From an uncultured SAR86 cluster bacterium (GTDB taxonomy: Bacteria > Pseudomonadota > Gammaproteobacteria > Magnimaribacterales > AG-339-G14), in contig CACPDB010000004.1 in assembly GCA_902632605.1 (NCBI GenBank), forward strand, positions 96,511-160,510: 64,000 nt of DNA. Direction: 5' to 3'. The notes beneath the pieces are model-generated. The model was not told the DNA's origin. It ran no database searches and saw nothing but the letters and a program-made list of their open reading frames with translations. The first letter of the stretch is position 1; each line of letters begins with the position of its first letter. Made by a program: the position numbers and the translations under genes. Positions 1-8,739 of the stretch are shown piece after piece.

Positions 1-858
1 CGCAGCATGAATTGCTATTCGATGAGATGACAAATCATATTTATTTAAAATCTCCGGATCACTTTTTAAAAATCTGATGAACATTGTTGGAACCCACTGA
101 CTATGAGTGATCTTATACTTTTCTATAGCAGCTAATGCAGCTTCAGGATCAAATTTTTCTAATATAATACTGGTTGCTCCCAAGGCAAGAAATCCCGTAT
201 TAAACCCCATTGGTGCTGAGTGGTAGAGAGGAGCTGGAGATAGGTAAACAGAATCTTCATCAGCAGAATATAATCCTTGAACAACGCGAGTCAGGCCTAA
301 GTCATCTTCATCTGCTTTATAAGGTAAAGGACTTAAACTTATTTCTCGACTAACGCCTTTTGGCTTTCCAGTTGTTCCTGAAGAATACAACATTGCGGCT
401 CCTTGACACTCATCCTCTATGGGTGTGTCTGGCATGTTTTTTATTTCTTCCTCATAAGACTTAAAGTCATCTGTTGTGCCATCAAGCATGAATTTATGAA
501 CTCCCTCTAAAGAATTCGCTAAAGACTTTGCAGATTCTTCAAGGAATTTGCTAGTTATAAAAACTTTTGCGCCACAATCTTTAACAATATATTCAACTTC
601 ACTTGCCTGGAGTCTCCAGCTTATAGCTGTATATTTCAATCCACTTCGATATGCAGCAAAGGCGATAGGAAAAAATAACTTATGGTTTTCCATCATAAAA
701 GCCATACTATCTCCAGGTTTAAGACCTAAAGATCTAAATAATTGAGCCCCTTGATTTGATAATTCGTTTAATTCTTGGTGAGTGATTACGTCACCACTTC
801 CTGCCATGATAATGGCCGGCTTATCTTTTAATTTAGGTCCGTTTATTCCTGGATGCAT
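1..858 (-). CDS. AMP-forming acyl-CoA synthetase, N-terminal part (cut by window edge)
   Basis: The frame is open for 286 codons from an ATG at 858 to the window edge, so only the N-terminal half is present. The ANL-superfamily phosphate-binding motif SSGTTGKPKG lies at residues 159-168, followed by LSPAPLYHSAP, typical of the first core of acyl-CoA synthetases. The family activates a carboxylic acid with ATP and CoA through an acyl-adenylate, in the cytoplasm. A GGAG Shine-Dalgarno sequence precedes the ATG closely. The gene diverges from a ketosynthase 58 bp away, which suggests a shared acyl-processing role. Substrate cannot be told; the C-terminal lid with the catalytic lysine is outside the window. 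The family call is firm, the substrate open. Confidence 0.9.
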   Translation of the reverse strand, partial: MHPGINGPKLKDKPAIIMAGSGDVITHQELNELSNQGAQLFRSLGLKPGDSMAFMMENHKLFFPIAFAAYRSGLKYTAISWRLQASEVEYIVKDCGAKVFITSKFLEESAKSLANSLEGVHKFMLDGTTDDFKSYEEEIKNMPDTPIEDECQGAAMLYSSGTTGKPKGVSREISLSPLPYKADEDDLGLTRVVQGLYSADEDSVYLSPAPLYHSAPMGFNTGFLALGATSIILEKFDPEAALAAIEKYKITHSQWVPTMFIRFLKSDPEILNKYDLSSHRIAIHAA

Positions 859-916
859 GTCCTCTCCTCTAAATAATGTAAAATTAAACTCCTAAGTTAA
901 TTTAAATAAATTTTAC

Positions 917-2569
917 ATGCAAGATTTTAAAAGATTTCCAGTTATTTGCAGTGTTGGAGGCATAAACTCAGCTGGAAGATCTTCTTTTGATTTTTCTTAC
1001 AAACGACTAGTTATAGACAATCTCGATACAAATTCTAAAAAATCGTTGCTGAAAGACTTAAGTTCACTCACGAATTCTGAAATTTCATCGGAAAAAGATA
1101 TTTTTGAAAAAACATTAGTAAGAAAAGTCAATTCAGCTCTTTTTGATCCAGATTTACTCATGAAAGATGTCATGAATGTGAATGCCGCCGGACAACTGCC
1201 TGAAGGAATAAATCTCTCAAAAATGTATAACTCAAGACAACATCCAAAAGGAATTCAAATGACTATTTTTGGTGTTACCGATTGCTTGAGAAATATGGGC
1301 AAGGATTGGGATACTGAAATAAAACCATTATTGGATCCAAAAAAAATAGGTGTTTTTTCTGGTCCTGCAATAGGGCAGTTAGACTACGAAGGGATGGGTG
1401 GCCTTTTACAATCAAGAAAGATTGGTAAAAGAGCTAGTTCCAAACACTTGTCAATGTCCTTGATTGGTATGTCAGCGGATTTCATAAATGCTTATGTACT
1501 AGGATCCTTGGGAAAGACAGGAACTGTAGCCGGTGCTTGTGCAACTTTTCTCTACAACTTAGATTTGGCTTTGAAAGGAATTAAAAATAATGAACTAGAT
1601 TTTTCAATTGTTGGATCTGCAGAAGCGCCTATTAATCCAGAGATAACAGATGGCTTTTTAGCAACTACAGGAATTGCTGATGATAAAAAGATTCTAGAAA
1701 TGCAGATTAGAAATAACGATGAAAACTCTGAAGTTGTAGATCATAAAAATGCCTGTCGGCCTTTTGGAGATAATGCGGGAATGATTTTGGGTGAAGCAGC
1801 TCATTTTGTAGCGGTTACAACTTTGGAATTTGCTATAAAAAACGGCCTAAAAATATTTGGTGGTTTTACAGACGTTGCAATAAATGCGGATGGATTCAAA
1901 AAATCAATTAGTTCTCCTGGAATTGGTAACTACATAACAATGGCTCAATCTCTTTCTAATACGTTGAAAATAGGTTGTTCCATTCAAGAGAGTATTGTTA
2001 TCGCTCATGGTACGGGAACTTTTCAAAATCGAAGTACCGAATCTGACGTACTAAATAGAGTCGCTGAAGGATTTGAACTAAAAAATTGGAAGGTAACTGC
2101 CTTAAAAGGTATGTTGGGTCATACCATGGGTCCTGCTGCTGGGGATGAATTAATAACAGCTTTAGGAATTTGGAATCATGGTTTGATTCCAGGAATAAAT
2201 ACAACTAAAAAATTAGCTAATGATGTGTTATCGGATAACTTAGATTTTTGTCTGAATACTCGAGAAGTAGATAAAGAAAAAGTAGATGCTATCTACCTGA
2301 ATGCTAAAGGTTTTGGGGGCAATAATGGTTCTTGTGGTGTGGTAAGTCCAAGCTTCATCAAATCAAAAATCAATAAAAAAGATTTAAAAAATTATGAGGA
2401 AAAACTTTCTGATACTGAAGCGAAAAGAAAAGTTTATTTAGAAGAAAGTAACAACGGAAATTACAACCTGATTTATCGCTTCAAAGAAGAAGTTCTTGAC
2501 CCTTCGGGAGATATGAAAATAACAAAAGATAAAATATCTATCTCTGATTACAAAGATATAGATTTATAA
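917..2569 (+). CDS. Large beta-ketoacyl synthase (thiolase fold)
   Basis: A 550-residue condensing enzyme. The Cys-His-His triad of ketosynthases is visible: Cys208 in AGACATF, His364 in AHGTGTF and His402 in KGMLGHTMG. This class performs decarboxylative Claisen condensation of malonyl thioester onto an acyl primer. FabB/FabF are near 410 residues, so this one carries about 140 extra, mainly an expanded N-terminal part before the Cys and a charged C-terminal tail after about residue 505. No ACP or FabA/Z/G gene sits beside it; neighbours are a divergent acyl-CoA synthetase and a convergent SDR whose 3' end is 1 bp away. A role in a special acyl chain or secondary lipid, rather than bulk fatty acid synthesis, is inference. 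Confidence 0.85.
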   Translation: MQDFKRFPVICSVGGINSAGRSSFDFSYKRLVIDNLDTNSKKSLLKDLSSLTNSEISSEKDIFEKTLVRKVNSALFDPDLLMKDVMNVNAAGQLPEGINLSKMYNSRQHPKGIQMTIFGVTDCLRNMGKDWDTEIKPLLDPKKIGVFSGPAIGQLDYEGMGGLLQSRKIGKRASSKHLSMSLIGMSADFINAYVLGSLGKTGTVAGACATFLYNLDLALKGIKNNELDFSIVGSAEAPINPEITDGFLATTGIADDKKILEMQIRNNDENSEVVDHKNACRPFGDNAGMILGEAAHFVAVTTLEFAIKNGLKIFGGFTDVAINADGFKKSISSPGIGNYITMAQSLSNTLKIGCSIQESIVIAHGTGTFQNRSTESDVLNRVAEGFELKNWKVTALKGMLGHTMGPAAGDELITALGIWNHGLIPGINTTKKLANDVLSDNLDFCLNTREVDKEKVDAIYLNAKGFGGNNGSCGVVSPSFIKSKINKKDLKNYEEKLSDTEAKRKVYLEESNNGNYNLIYRFKEEVLDPSGDMKITKDKISISDYKDIDL

Positions 2570-2570
2570 A

Positions 2571-3473
2571 CTATCTGTCTAAAAGCTTATCCTTAGGAAA
2601 TAGCCTTCCAATTAGGGGTATGAGTGGTAACAGATAAATATATTTTTTTGGAAAAAATCTCTGAATTCTGTCATACCAGTGAGCATCTCCTCCAACCAAT
2701 ATTCTTTTATTTTTTTTCTTGATGTTTTTTAAAATAATTTTTGCTGCTGTATTGGCATTAATCGGAGCTTGATTTTTAAATATCTCTCCAACCTCTTCTT
2801 TTGTTTTGGCCTTGGGGCCAAACAAATTAGGTCTTTCGTCCTCTCTATCAAGATCTATTTCCAACTTATCGTTTTTAACACCATAGTTTGCAATATTGGT
2901 ACCAATATGACCTGGATGAACTGAATATACTTCAACTGGAGAATCTTCCATTTTCATTTCGAGGGCTAAAGTTTCAGTAAAAGCCCTTACCCCGTATTTA
3001 CCGACATGATATATAGATTGCGTAGGCACTGACAAAAGTCCAAAAATAGATGAAGTATTAATTATGGCTGCTTCAGGTCTTTTTTTTAGATGAGGTAAAA
3101 AAGCTCTAGTTCCATTTATTACTCCATGGAGAAGAATCCCCAAACCCCAGTCCCAATCTTCATCAGTAGAATCCTCAACAGTTTGTGACAAAGCAACTCC
3201 AGCATTATTGAAAACCATATCCACAGCACCATGTTCATCTATCACTTTTTGCGGTAAAGCAAAAACGGCCTCTTTGTCGCTTACGTCTATTACATGTTTA
3301 GAAACACCTACATTATAATTTTTCAAAAGCTCAGCTGTTTCATTAAGAGTATCTTCATTCCACTCCGCTAAAGCTATGTTTGCTCCTGATTTTGCGAGTT
3401 CTATAGCTAACTCTCTACCCATGCCAGAACCTGCTCCGGTTATGACTGCAACTTTGCCATCAAAATTTTTCAT
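2571..3473 (-). CDS. Short-chain dehydrogenase/reductase
   Basis: A classical SDR of 300 residues, cytoplasmic. The nucleotide-binding TGAGSGMG is at residues 12-19, NNAG follows, and the active-site Ser and YHVGK (YxxxK) are present. It should oxidise or reduce an alcohol/ketone with NAD(P). I start at the ATG at 3473 rather than a codon 48 bp upstream because GGCGGAGA precedes it and homologues begin just before the Rossmann motif. The C-terminal 60 residues are longer than in small SDRs and end in a hydrophobic stretch (IYLLPLIPLIGRLF), possibly membrane-associating. It converges with the ketosynthase gene. An inverted repeat lies at 3504-3518 upstream. Substrate unknown. Confidence 0.88.
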   Translation of the reverse strand: MKNFDGKVAVITGAGSGMGRELAIELAKSGANIALAEWNEDTLNETAELLKNYNVGVSKHVIDVSDKEAVFALPQKVIDEHGAVDMVFNNAGVALSQTVEDSTDEDWDWGLGILLHGVINGTRAFLPHLKKRPEAAIINTSSIFGLLSVPTQSIYHVGKYGVRAFTETLALEMKMEDSPVEVYSVHPGHIGTNIANYGVKNDKLEIDLDREDERPNLFGPKAKTKEEVGEIFKNQAPINANTAAKIILKNIKKKNKRILVGGDAHWYDRIQRFFPKKYIYLLPLIPLIGRLFPKDKLLDR

Positions 3474-3503
3474 ATTATTCTCCGCCAGATAAATATAATT
3501 TAT

Positions 3504-3518
3504 GACAGTATGACTGTC
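3504..3518. promoter_or_regulatory. Inverted repeat GACAGT-N3-ACTGTC upstream of SDR gene
   Basis: A perfect 6-3-6 palindrome lies 31 bp upstream of the chosen SDR start codon, where a repressor operator could sit. No regulator gene is adjacent. One such site could arise by chance, so the operator reading is tentative. Confidence 0.3.
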
Positions 3519-3536
3519 CAATTTTTAGTGAAAATT

Positions 3537-4145
3537 TTAAATATCTATAATTTTTTTAGAAGTTAAAAAGTTTAATATGGGATTTAAAGTCAATCCTTGA
3601 ATGGTGGTCTCGTCGCCTTCGGTAGATAAAAATAAATTTTTTCCTAATGATTCAAATCGATAGGCTCCGCAAGCCATGAAAGGCTCATCTTTATCAATAT
3701 AATCTTTAATTTCTGAATCCGATAAAGATTTCATGGTAAGAGCTGCTTGTGCATAATGCGACCAAATTTCCTTCCCATCTTTGCAGATGCTTATACCACA
3801 ATTTTGATAATGGGTATTTCCGGATAGTTTAGATAATGTTTTAAAACAGTTTTCCCTAGTAAGGGGCTTGCTAAAAATTTCGTCTTCATGACAGCATATT
3901 TGATCTGAACCAATTACATAAGCATTTTTATTTTTATTACTTACATCTAAAGCTTTAGCTTTTGCTAAAGTCAGACAATATTTTTTAAAGTTATTTTTAG
4001 GAAGAGTTTTTTTTAATTTTTTTTCATCTATATTCGCAGGGATAATTAGAAATTCTAAACCAGCATCTATTAAAATCTTTTTTCTAATTTCCGAACCGGA
4101 TGCAAGAATAATAGATTTGCTATCTAATAACGAATTTACGCTCAA
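3537..4145 (-). CDS. maf: Maf-family nucleoside triphosphate pyrophosphatase
   Basis: A 202-residue protein with the Maf N-terminal motif [13 protein letters not shown] and the later region [18 protein letters not shown]. Maf proteins hydrolyse non-canonical or excess nucleotides (dTTP/UTP or m7GTP, depending on subfamily) to monophosphate and pyrophosphate. The only start that keeps the conserved motif is a TTG at 4145, which overlaps the TGA of folE by four bases (TTGA), pointing to translational coupling. It closes the folE-maf gene pair. Which substrate subfamily it belongs to cannot be decided by eye. Confidence 0.88.
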   Translation of the reverse strand: MSVNSLLDSKSIILASGSEIRKKILIDAGLEFLIIPANIDEKKLKKTLPKNNFKKYCLTLAKAKALDVSNKNKNAYVIGSDQICCHEDEIFSKPLTRENCFKTLSKLSGNTHYQNCGISICKDGKEIWSHYAQAALTMKSLSDSEIKDYIDKDEPFMACGAYRFESLGKNLFLSTEGDETTIQGLTLNPILNFLTSKKIIDI

Positions 4146-4750
4146 TCTTTATTCGAATCGATTAAGTTCATGAATTCGGTTCTGGTAGATGCATTTTCTT
4201 TGAATGCTCCTAACATTCTACTTGTGACAGTGCTTGTTTCAGTTTTATGAATCCCTCTTGTAGTCATACATTGATGAGCTGCATCTATTACAACAGCAAC
4301 ACCTTTAGGCTTTAATACGTTATTTATTGTGTCTGCTACTTGTGCCGTCATAGTTTCTTGTGTTTGAAGGCGCTTTCCAAAAATATCGACTATTCTTGCT
4401 AATTTACTTATACCTACGACTCTGTTGTCTGGAATATATCCGACATGGGCAACCCCAATTATCGGAGCCATATGATGTTCACAATGAGATTCAACTCTTA
4501 TGCCTTTGACAATAACCATCTCATCGTAACCCTCGACTTGCTCAAAAGTTTTAGCTAAAACTTCTTCTGGGTCTTCGTGGTAGCCGCCAAAAAATTCATC
4601 ATAAGATTTAATTACTCTTTTAGGGGTTTCCAACAATCCTTCTCTTAATGGGTCATCTCCAGCATATGCAAGCAAAGTTTTTACAGCTTCCATAGCTTCT
4701 TCTGCGGACGGTCTAGAAATTTTTTGCTTAGGTTTATCTTTGTTAGTCAT
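4142..4750 (-). CDS. folE: GTP cyclohydrolase I
   Basis: A 202-residue FolE-type enzyme that converts GTP to 7,8-dihydroneopterin triphosphate, the first step of tetrahydrofolate synthesis. The zinc-site motif [11 protein letters not shown] and the later HQCMTTRG, both conserved in type I enzymes, are present, as is [12 protein letters not shown]. Length matches the family. The gene lies between the DUF4389 gene upstream and maf, whose TTG start overlaps its stop. A short spacer of about 34 bp separates it from the DUF4389 stop, consistent with one operon running from gpsA or the patatin gene. Confidence 0.96.
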   Translation of the reverse strand: MTNKDKPKQKISRPSAEEAMEAVKTLLAYAGDDPLREGLLETPKRVIKSYDEFFGGYHEDPEEVLAKTFEQVEGYDEMVIVKGIRVESHCEHHMAPIIGVAHVGYIPDNRVVGISKLARIVDIFGKRLQTQETMTAQVADTINNVLKPKGVAVVIDAAHQCMTTRGIHKTETSTVTSRMLGAFKENASTRTEFMNLIDSNKD

Positions 4751-4784
4751 TTTTTTTATTGTTAGGGTTGTAAATAAAAGATTT

Positions 4785-5129
4785 TTATTCTTTATCTGAA
4801 GGGAAAGGATTAAATGGAAAAGGTCTTTCTTTAGTACTATAAGTTACAAAATCAATAATTTGGATAATATAATTTCGTAACTTTATTGAAAAAACTGATA
4901 AATGTAAATTAGGTTCTTTACTAAAAAGAGTAAATAAAAATTGAACTCCTGCAATAATCCATAAAACAAAATCCAAAAAACCTAATAGAAAAAGATAGAA
5001 AACAACTAATCCAGCTGTAATCCAGGTGGAAGGATGTTTAGCCTTTTCAGGCAATACATCTTTAAAATTTTTTGCTTCTTCTGTTTCAACTTCAGCCATT
5101 ACTGAAGAATCTTCGTTTTTATCAGTCAT
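4785..5129 (-). CDS. DUF4389 membrane protein
   Basis: A 114-residue protein with an acidic, probably cytoplasmic N-terminus, a hydrophobic stretch at about residues 40-75 ([20 protein letters not shown] and following) that forms one or two membrane segments, and a C-terminal [22 protein letters not shown] region characteristic of DUF4389. Function is unknown in the family. I start at the ATG at 5129, which overlaps the gpsA stop by 8 bp, in place of an upstream codon. Close coupling with gpsA suggests an envelope or lipid context, but that is inference. Confidence 0.75.
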   Translation of the reverse strand: MTDKNEDSSVMAEVETEEAKNFKDVLPEKAKHPSTWITAGLVVFYLFLLGFLDFVLWIIAGVQFLFTLFSKEPNLHLSVFSIKLRNYIIQIIDFVTYSTKERPFPFNPFPSDKE

Positions 5130-6126
5130 ATGCGGTGTCAATATTACCACTTTCGTGGATAAACTTTAAAAAACATTTTTTTGGGTCTTTTTTTTGATAC
5201 ACAATCTCATAAAGAGCCTCAATTATAGGCATCTTTAGAGAAAGTTTTTTCTTTTCGAAATATAAGACTTCCAGGGTCCTATACCCTTCAACGGATTGAT
5301 TTATCATTCCCAATGCTTTGCGAGAACTATTTCCTTTTCCTAAGAGTTTTCCAAAAGAATAATTTCTACTTTTTTTGGAACTACTCGTAGCTATAAGATC
5401 ACCGACTCCTGATAAACCTAGAAGCGTTAATGGGTTGGCATTTATCTTTTTAAAGAGTTCTGACATCTCTGAAAGAGACCTTGTGAGTAACATAGCTTTT
5501 GTATTTGATTCAAAACCTAATCCATCAGAAAGACCAGAACATATTGCATACAAATTTTTCAAAGCTCCTGCCATTTCTATTCCTTTTATATCTTTTGAAA
5601 GAAATATTTTAAAAAATTCTGTATTGAATAAATTCGATATATGATTTAAAGATTTTTTATTGCTTCCTGCAATGACTGAAGCCGATATATTTTTTCTCAT
5701 AATTTCATCAGCAATATTTGGGCCAGAAAGAACCATGATATTTTTTTTTGAATGATTTGTTTCATCTATAAATACTTCGCTCATTGTCATAAAAGATTTA
5801 TTTTCAATTCCTTTGGATGCGATCAAAATCTTTTGATTATCTAAGTATTTGGCAATTTTTGCTGAAATTGATCTAAAGCCTTTTGATGGAATTGCAATAA
5901 CAACAAGATCTACATCACTAAAAGCATCCTTTAAATTAGAAATAATTTTTAAATTTTTTGAAAGTTTATATTGAGGAAGATATTTATTATTGATCCAAGT
6001 ATTTTTAACTTTATTGAATATTTTTAAATTTCTAGCCCAAAGAGATACATCATGATCTTTCTCTGCCAATAGATTAGCTAATGTTGTGCCCCAAGAACCT
6101 CCGCCTAAAACTAAAATCTTATTCAT
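5122..6126 (-). CDS. gpsA: Glycerol-3-phosphate dehydrogenase [NAD(P)+]
   Basis: A 334-residue GpsA that reduces dihydroxyacetone phosphate to sn-glycerol 3-phosphate, the backbone for phospholipids. The N-terminal Rossmann motif VLGGGSWGTTLANLLA, the VIAIPSKGFR segment, SGPNIADEI and the active-site region GIEMAGALKNLYAICSG are all present. Length is normal. Its ATG is 8 bp from the patatin stop upstream and its stop overlaps the DUF4389 start, so the genes are probably cotranscribed. Adjacent placement of a patatin lipase makes this a small glycerolipid cluster. Confidence 0.96.
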   Translation of the reverse strand: MNKILVLGGGSWGTTLANLLAEKDHDVSLWARNLKIFNKVKNTWINNKYLPQYKLSKNLKIISNLKDAFSDVDLVVIAIPSKGFRSISAKIAKYLDNQKILIASKGIENKSFMTMSEVFIDETNHSKKNIMVLSGPNIADEIMRKNISASVIAGSNKKSLNHISNLFNTEFFKIFLSKDIKGIEMAGALKNLYAICSGLSDGLGFESNTKAMLLTRSLSEMSELFKKINANPLTLLGLSGVGDLIATSSSKKSRNYSFGKLLGKGNSSRKALGMINQSVEGYRTLEVLYFEKKKLSLKMPIIEALYEIVYQKKDPKKCFLKFIHESGNIDTAYD

Positions 6127-6134
6127 ATGAAATT

Positions 6135-7001
6135 TTAAGAGATAAAATTAAGTGATTTATCTCCAAATTTTTTCCACCAATTTTCTCCCAAAAATTTTAT
6201 GGCCTTTAAGTTTCTCTTTGAAGTGTTATCAAAAGAAGACTTAATACCCGATAAAGACGAATCAACTCTCAAATAATTTTCTTCGAAAAGTGATTGAGCG
6301 ATAACATGCTCAATATTTGATTCCATAAGAATTTGTATAATTCCAGCGTTCAGCCAAGAAATTGAACCCCATTTTCTAGCACGTCTTCCATCTAATCTTT
6401 TAGAGTTGTAACCTGTGCCAACACTTAAGATTTTGATCTCATCGTTGGGCCATAGTTTTTTTGCTTCGGCATATGCAATCAGTACTGGGTTGTTAGTAGA
6501 TACTGCACCATCTATATACCACTGGCCTTCTATTGATTCAGCTGGAAAATATGTTGGTGCCGCAGAAGTAGCTGCTGCGACTCTTCTCGCTGGCAAATAT
6601 CCTTCTGTCCAAGATTTAAACATTTTTACTCTTCTTTTTTCCAAATCAAAAGCTGTGATCATTGTTGGTGTTTTTGCTGCGCTTAGAGTTTCTGCTTTGA
6701 AATAATCTTTAAATACTTTTCTTTTAACTTTTCCCGCGTATTTAGAACCGAGTATTCTATACCTAAAAGGCGAAAAAATTTTTTTTATATTTTCTATAGA
6801 GTAAATCTTTACTAAATCGTCCTTTTGTAAATCGAGAATTGATATAGCCAGGGCAATAATGCCGCCTGTTGAAGTACCTACAATCAAATCAAAACATTCA
6901 GAAAGTTTTTTTGGAGCTACTTTGTCTAATTCGCTTAGGAAAGTTGCGGAAGCTAATCCTCTCACACCGCCTCCATCGATAGACAAAACATATTTAGTCA
7001 T
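6135..7001 (-). CDS. Patatin-like phospholipase
   Basis: A 288-residue patatin-fold hydrolase. The oxyanion-hole motif DGGGVRG is at residues 9-15, the nucleophile Ser44 lies in GTSTG, and the dyad Asp164 lies in DGA. The family cleaves acyl chains from phospholipids or other lipids with a Ser-Asp dyad. No signal peptide is seen, so it is cytoplasmic or membrane-peripheral. It is the first gene of the apparent gpsA-folE-maf run and diverges from the DASS transporter with 56 bp between starts. Confidence 0.92.
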   Translation of the reverse strand: MTKYVLSIDGGGVRGLASATFLSELDKVAPKKLSECFDLIVGTSTGGIIALAISILDLQKDDLVKIYSIENIKKIFSPFRYRILGSKYAGKVKRKVFKDYFKAETLSAAKTPTMITAFDLEKRRVKMFKSWTEGYLPARRVAAATSAAPTYFPAESIEGQWYIDGAVSTNNPVLIAYAEAKKLWPNDEIKILSVGTGYNSKRLDGRRARKWGSISWLNAGIIQILMESNIEHVIAQSLFEENYLRVDSSLSGIKSSFDNTSKRNLKAIKFLGENWWKKFGDKSLNFIS

Positions 7002-7040
7002 TGTTATTTTTAGATAAATTCAGCATATTATGAACGAAAC

Positions 7041-7046
7041 TATACT
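7041..7046 (+). promoter_or_regulatory. -10 element (TATACT) for DASS transporter gene
   Basis: TATACT ends 11 nt before the ATG at 7058. A start about 7 nt downstream would give a leader of only around 5 nt. No convincing -35 was found, so support is modest. Confidence 0.35.
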
Positions 7047-7057
7047 AAGTATTTTAA

Positions 7058-8497
7058 ATGAATTCATTTAATGCCAAAAAAATAGGTTTTTGGACTGGCC
7101 TAACAATTTTTGTTTGTATTTATTTCTTACCTACCCCCGATGGTTTATCAAACGAAGGAAAGCTAACTGCAGCAATTTTTTTATTGATGGGGATTTGGTG
7201 GGCTACCGAAGCAATGCCTCTTTATGCGACTGCCCTCTTACCTTTGATTTTTTTTCCTTTATTGGGAATAGATCCAATTGGAGTAATAAGCAAAGAATAT
7301 ATGAATAAAGTTCAATTCCTTTTTGCTGGAGGATTCATGATCGGGATCGCTATGCAAAAGTGGAATTTGCACAAAAGAATTGCACTCAATATTTTAAAAT
7401 ATAGTGGTTTGCAGGCTAAAAATATTGTGGCTGCTTTCATGCTTACAAGTGCGATTTTAAGTATGTGGGTTATGAATACTTCGACTGCCATAATGCTATT
7501 ACCCATTGGAGTATCAGTCATAGCTGTAATAAATGAGACTGTAAAAGACTTACTTCCAAGTGAAAGTAAAAATTTTCAATTTGCTCTTCTTCTAGGGATT
7601 GCATATTCAGCTTCCCTGGGAGGAATCTCTACTCCAATTGGAACTTCTCCTAATGGTTATCTGATTCAGTATGCAAATGATAATTTTAATCAAGATATAG
7701 GCTTTATAAGCTGGCTAGCTATAGGACTTCCTGTGACTTTAATCATGATACCCCTTGTTTGGTTTATTTTAACCTCTTTAATTTTTCCAATAAATTTTAA
7801 GGCTTCTCCAGAAACAAATTCTAAACTAAGGACAATGCTTGAAGATTTAGGAAAGATCACTTCAGAGCAAAAAATGGTTGCAATTATTTTCTCAATAACT
7901 GCCTTTTGTTGGGTGTTTAGAAAATTATTAGATGATTTACCAGGACTCGGATTTTTAGAAGATGCTGTCATTGCAATGATTGGTGGGATTTCATTATTTT
8001 TTGTGAGTTCTAAAAATAGAGAAGATTATTTGCTTAATTGGGATGATTTGCAGAAAAAATTTCCATGGGGGCTCATCTTTTTATTTGGAGGAGGTATGGC
8101 CTTGGCTTACGAAGTAAATTCTACAGGCCTTGCTTCATGGTTAGCTAATTTGATACCTGCAGACGTCAATCCTATTATAGTTGTTGCTTTGATCATATTA
8201 TTGGTCTTATTCCTTACAGAGTTAACAAGTAATCTCACAACAACAATTACTTTCATGCCTGTAATTGCTAGTGTAGGTTTCAATCTAGATGTAAATCCCT
8301 TATTACTTACTTTACCCCTTACAATCGTTGCTAGTTGTGCTTTCATGTTGCCAGTTGCAACTCCTCCCAACTCTATAGTCTTTGCTTCAAACTTGGTTCC
8401 CATTCAGCAGATGGTGAGAGCAGGAATTTTTATTAATATAATTTCATTTCTATATATCCTTCTTTTATCAGTCTTTTATTACCCTCTCGTCTTGTAG
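7058..8497 (+). CDS. DASS/SLC13-family sodium-dicarboxylate type transporter
   Basis: A 479-residue inner-membrane protein with about eleven hydrophobic segments. The two signature loops of the divalent-anion:Na+ symporter family are seen: NTSTAIMLLPIG around residue 140 and SNLTTTITFMPV around residue 395, followed by LPVATPPNSIVFA. The family imports C4-dicarboxylates, citrate or sulfate with sodium ions. Start ATG at 7058 with no clear ribosome-binding site. A hairpin with a T-run follows the gene at 8516-8562. The substrate cannot be predicted from sequence alone. Confidence 0.9.
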   Translation: MNSFNAKKIGFWTGLTIFVCIYFLPTPDGLSNEGKLTAAIFLLMGIWWATEAMPLYATALLPLIFFPLLGIDPIGVISKEYMNKVQFLFAGGFMIGIAMQKWNLHKRIALNILKYSGLQAKNIVAAFMLTSAILSMWVMNTSTAIMLLPIGVSVIAVINETVKDLLPSESKNFQFALLLGIAYSASLGGISTPIGTSPNGYLIQYANDNFNQDIGFISWLAIGLPVTLIMIPLVWFILTSLIFPINFKASPETNSKLRTMLEDLGKITSEQKMVAIIFSITAFCWVFRKLLDDLPGLGFLEDAVIAMIGGISLFFVSSKNREDYLLNWDDLQKKFPWGLIFLFGGGMALAYEVNSTGLASWLANLIPADVNPIIVVALIILLVLFLTELTSNLTTTITFMPVIASVGFNLDVNPLLLTLPLTIVASCAFMLPVATPPNSIVFASNLVPIQQMVRAGIFINIISFLYILLLSVFYYPLVL

Positions 8498-8515
8498 TAA
8501 AATATTTTGGAGTGT

Positions 8516-8562
8516 TGCACTTAGGTTCAATATCAGGGGTTCCTAGTAAAGTGCGTTTTTTT
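8516..8562 (+). terminator. Hairpin plus T7, probable terminator of the DASS gene
   Basis: GCACT (8517-8521) and TAGG (8522-8525) pair with CCTA (8542-8545) and AGTGC (8550-8554), with a four-base bulge, and a run of seven T follows. It lies just after the transporter stop codon. It could instead be the 5' domain of the RNA that follows. Confidence 0.55.
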
Positions 8563-8739
8563 CTTACCCTGTGAAGGAGGTGGTCCAAATTAGTATTAAC
8601 GAATTAGCAGGAATTTCAGGGGGTGCCTCTTGACAACGGGTTAACCCGATTCCGACCTTTTGCCGGTTCGCCCGCTTAAGGTAAGAATTAAGTTGGAATA
8701 CTTATTCTTAAGCCCCGTCAGAAATGGCGGGGTTTTTTT
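8561..8739 (+). ncRNA. Candidate structured non-coding RNA, family not recognised
   Basis: Between the DASS gene and a convergent SDR lies a GC-rich islet (60 of 122 bases at 8564-8685, 49 %, counted by hand) in a clearly AT-rich genome. TTCTTACC (8561-8568) can pair with GGTAAGAA (8680-8687) to close the structure. Inside, GAGG (8577-8580) can pair with CCTC (8626-8629) and AAATT (8587-8591) with AATTT (8612-8616); a CGGG-TTAA-CCCG hairpin sits at 8637-8648. An alternative hairpin 8682-8693/8700-8710 would break the closing stem. A strong intrinsic terminator ends the unit. No open frame explains it and no same-strand gene lies downstream, so it looks like a free-standing RNA. It does not match my recall of 6S, SRP, tmRNA or RNase P cores. 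Confidence 0.55.
8713..8739 (+). terminator. Intrinsic terminator of the RNA candidate
   Basis: CCCCGTC (8713-8719), loop AGAAAT, GGCGGGG (8726-8732) and seven T (8733-8739) form a textbook Rho-independent terminator on the plus strand. The T-run overlaps the stop codon of the convergent SDR gene. On the minus strand no T-run follows, so it should act in one direction only. Confidence 0.88.

Noticed and set aside
6415-6705. Plus-strand frame of 96 codons within the patatin gene
   Set aside because: It mirrors the conserved patatin coding region and shows no family signal of its own.
8107-8403. Minus-strand frame of 98 codons inside the DASS gene
   Set aside because: It is a shadow of a transmembrane coding region on the other strand.
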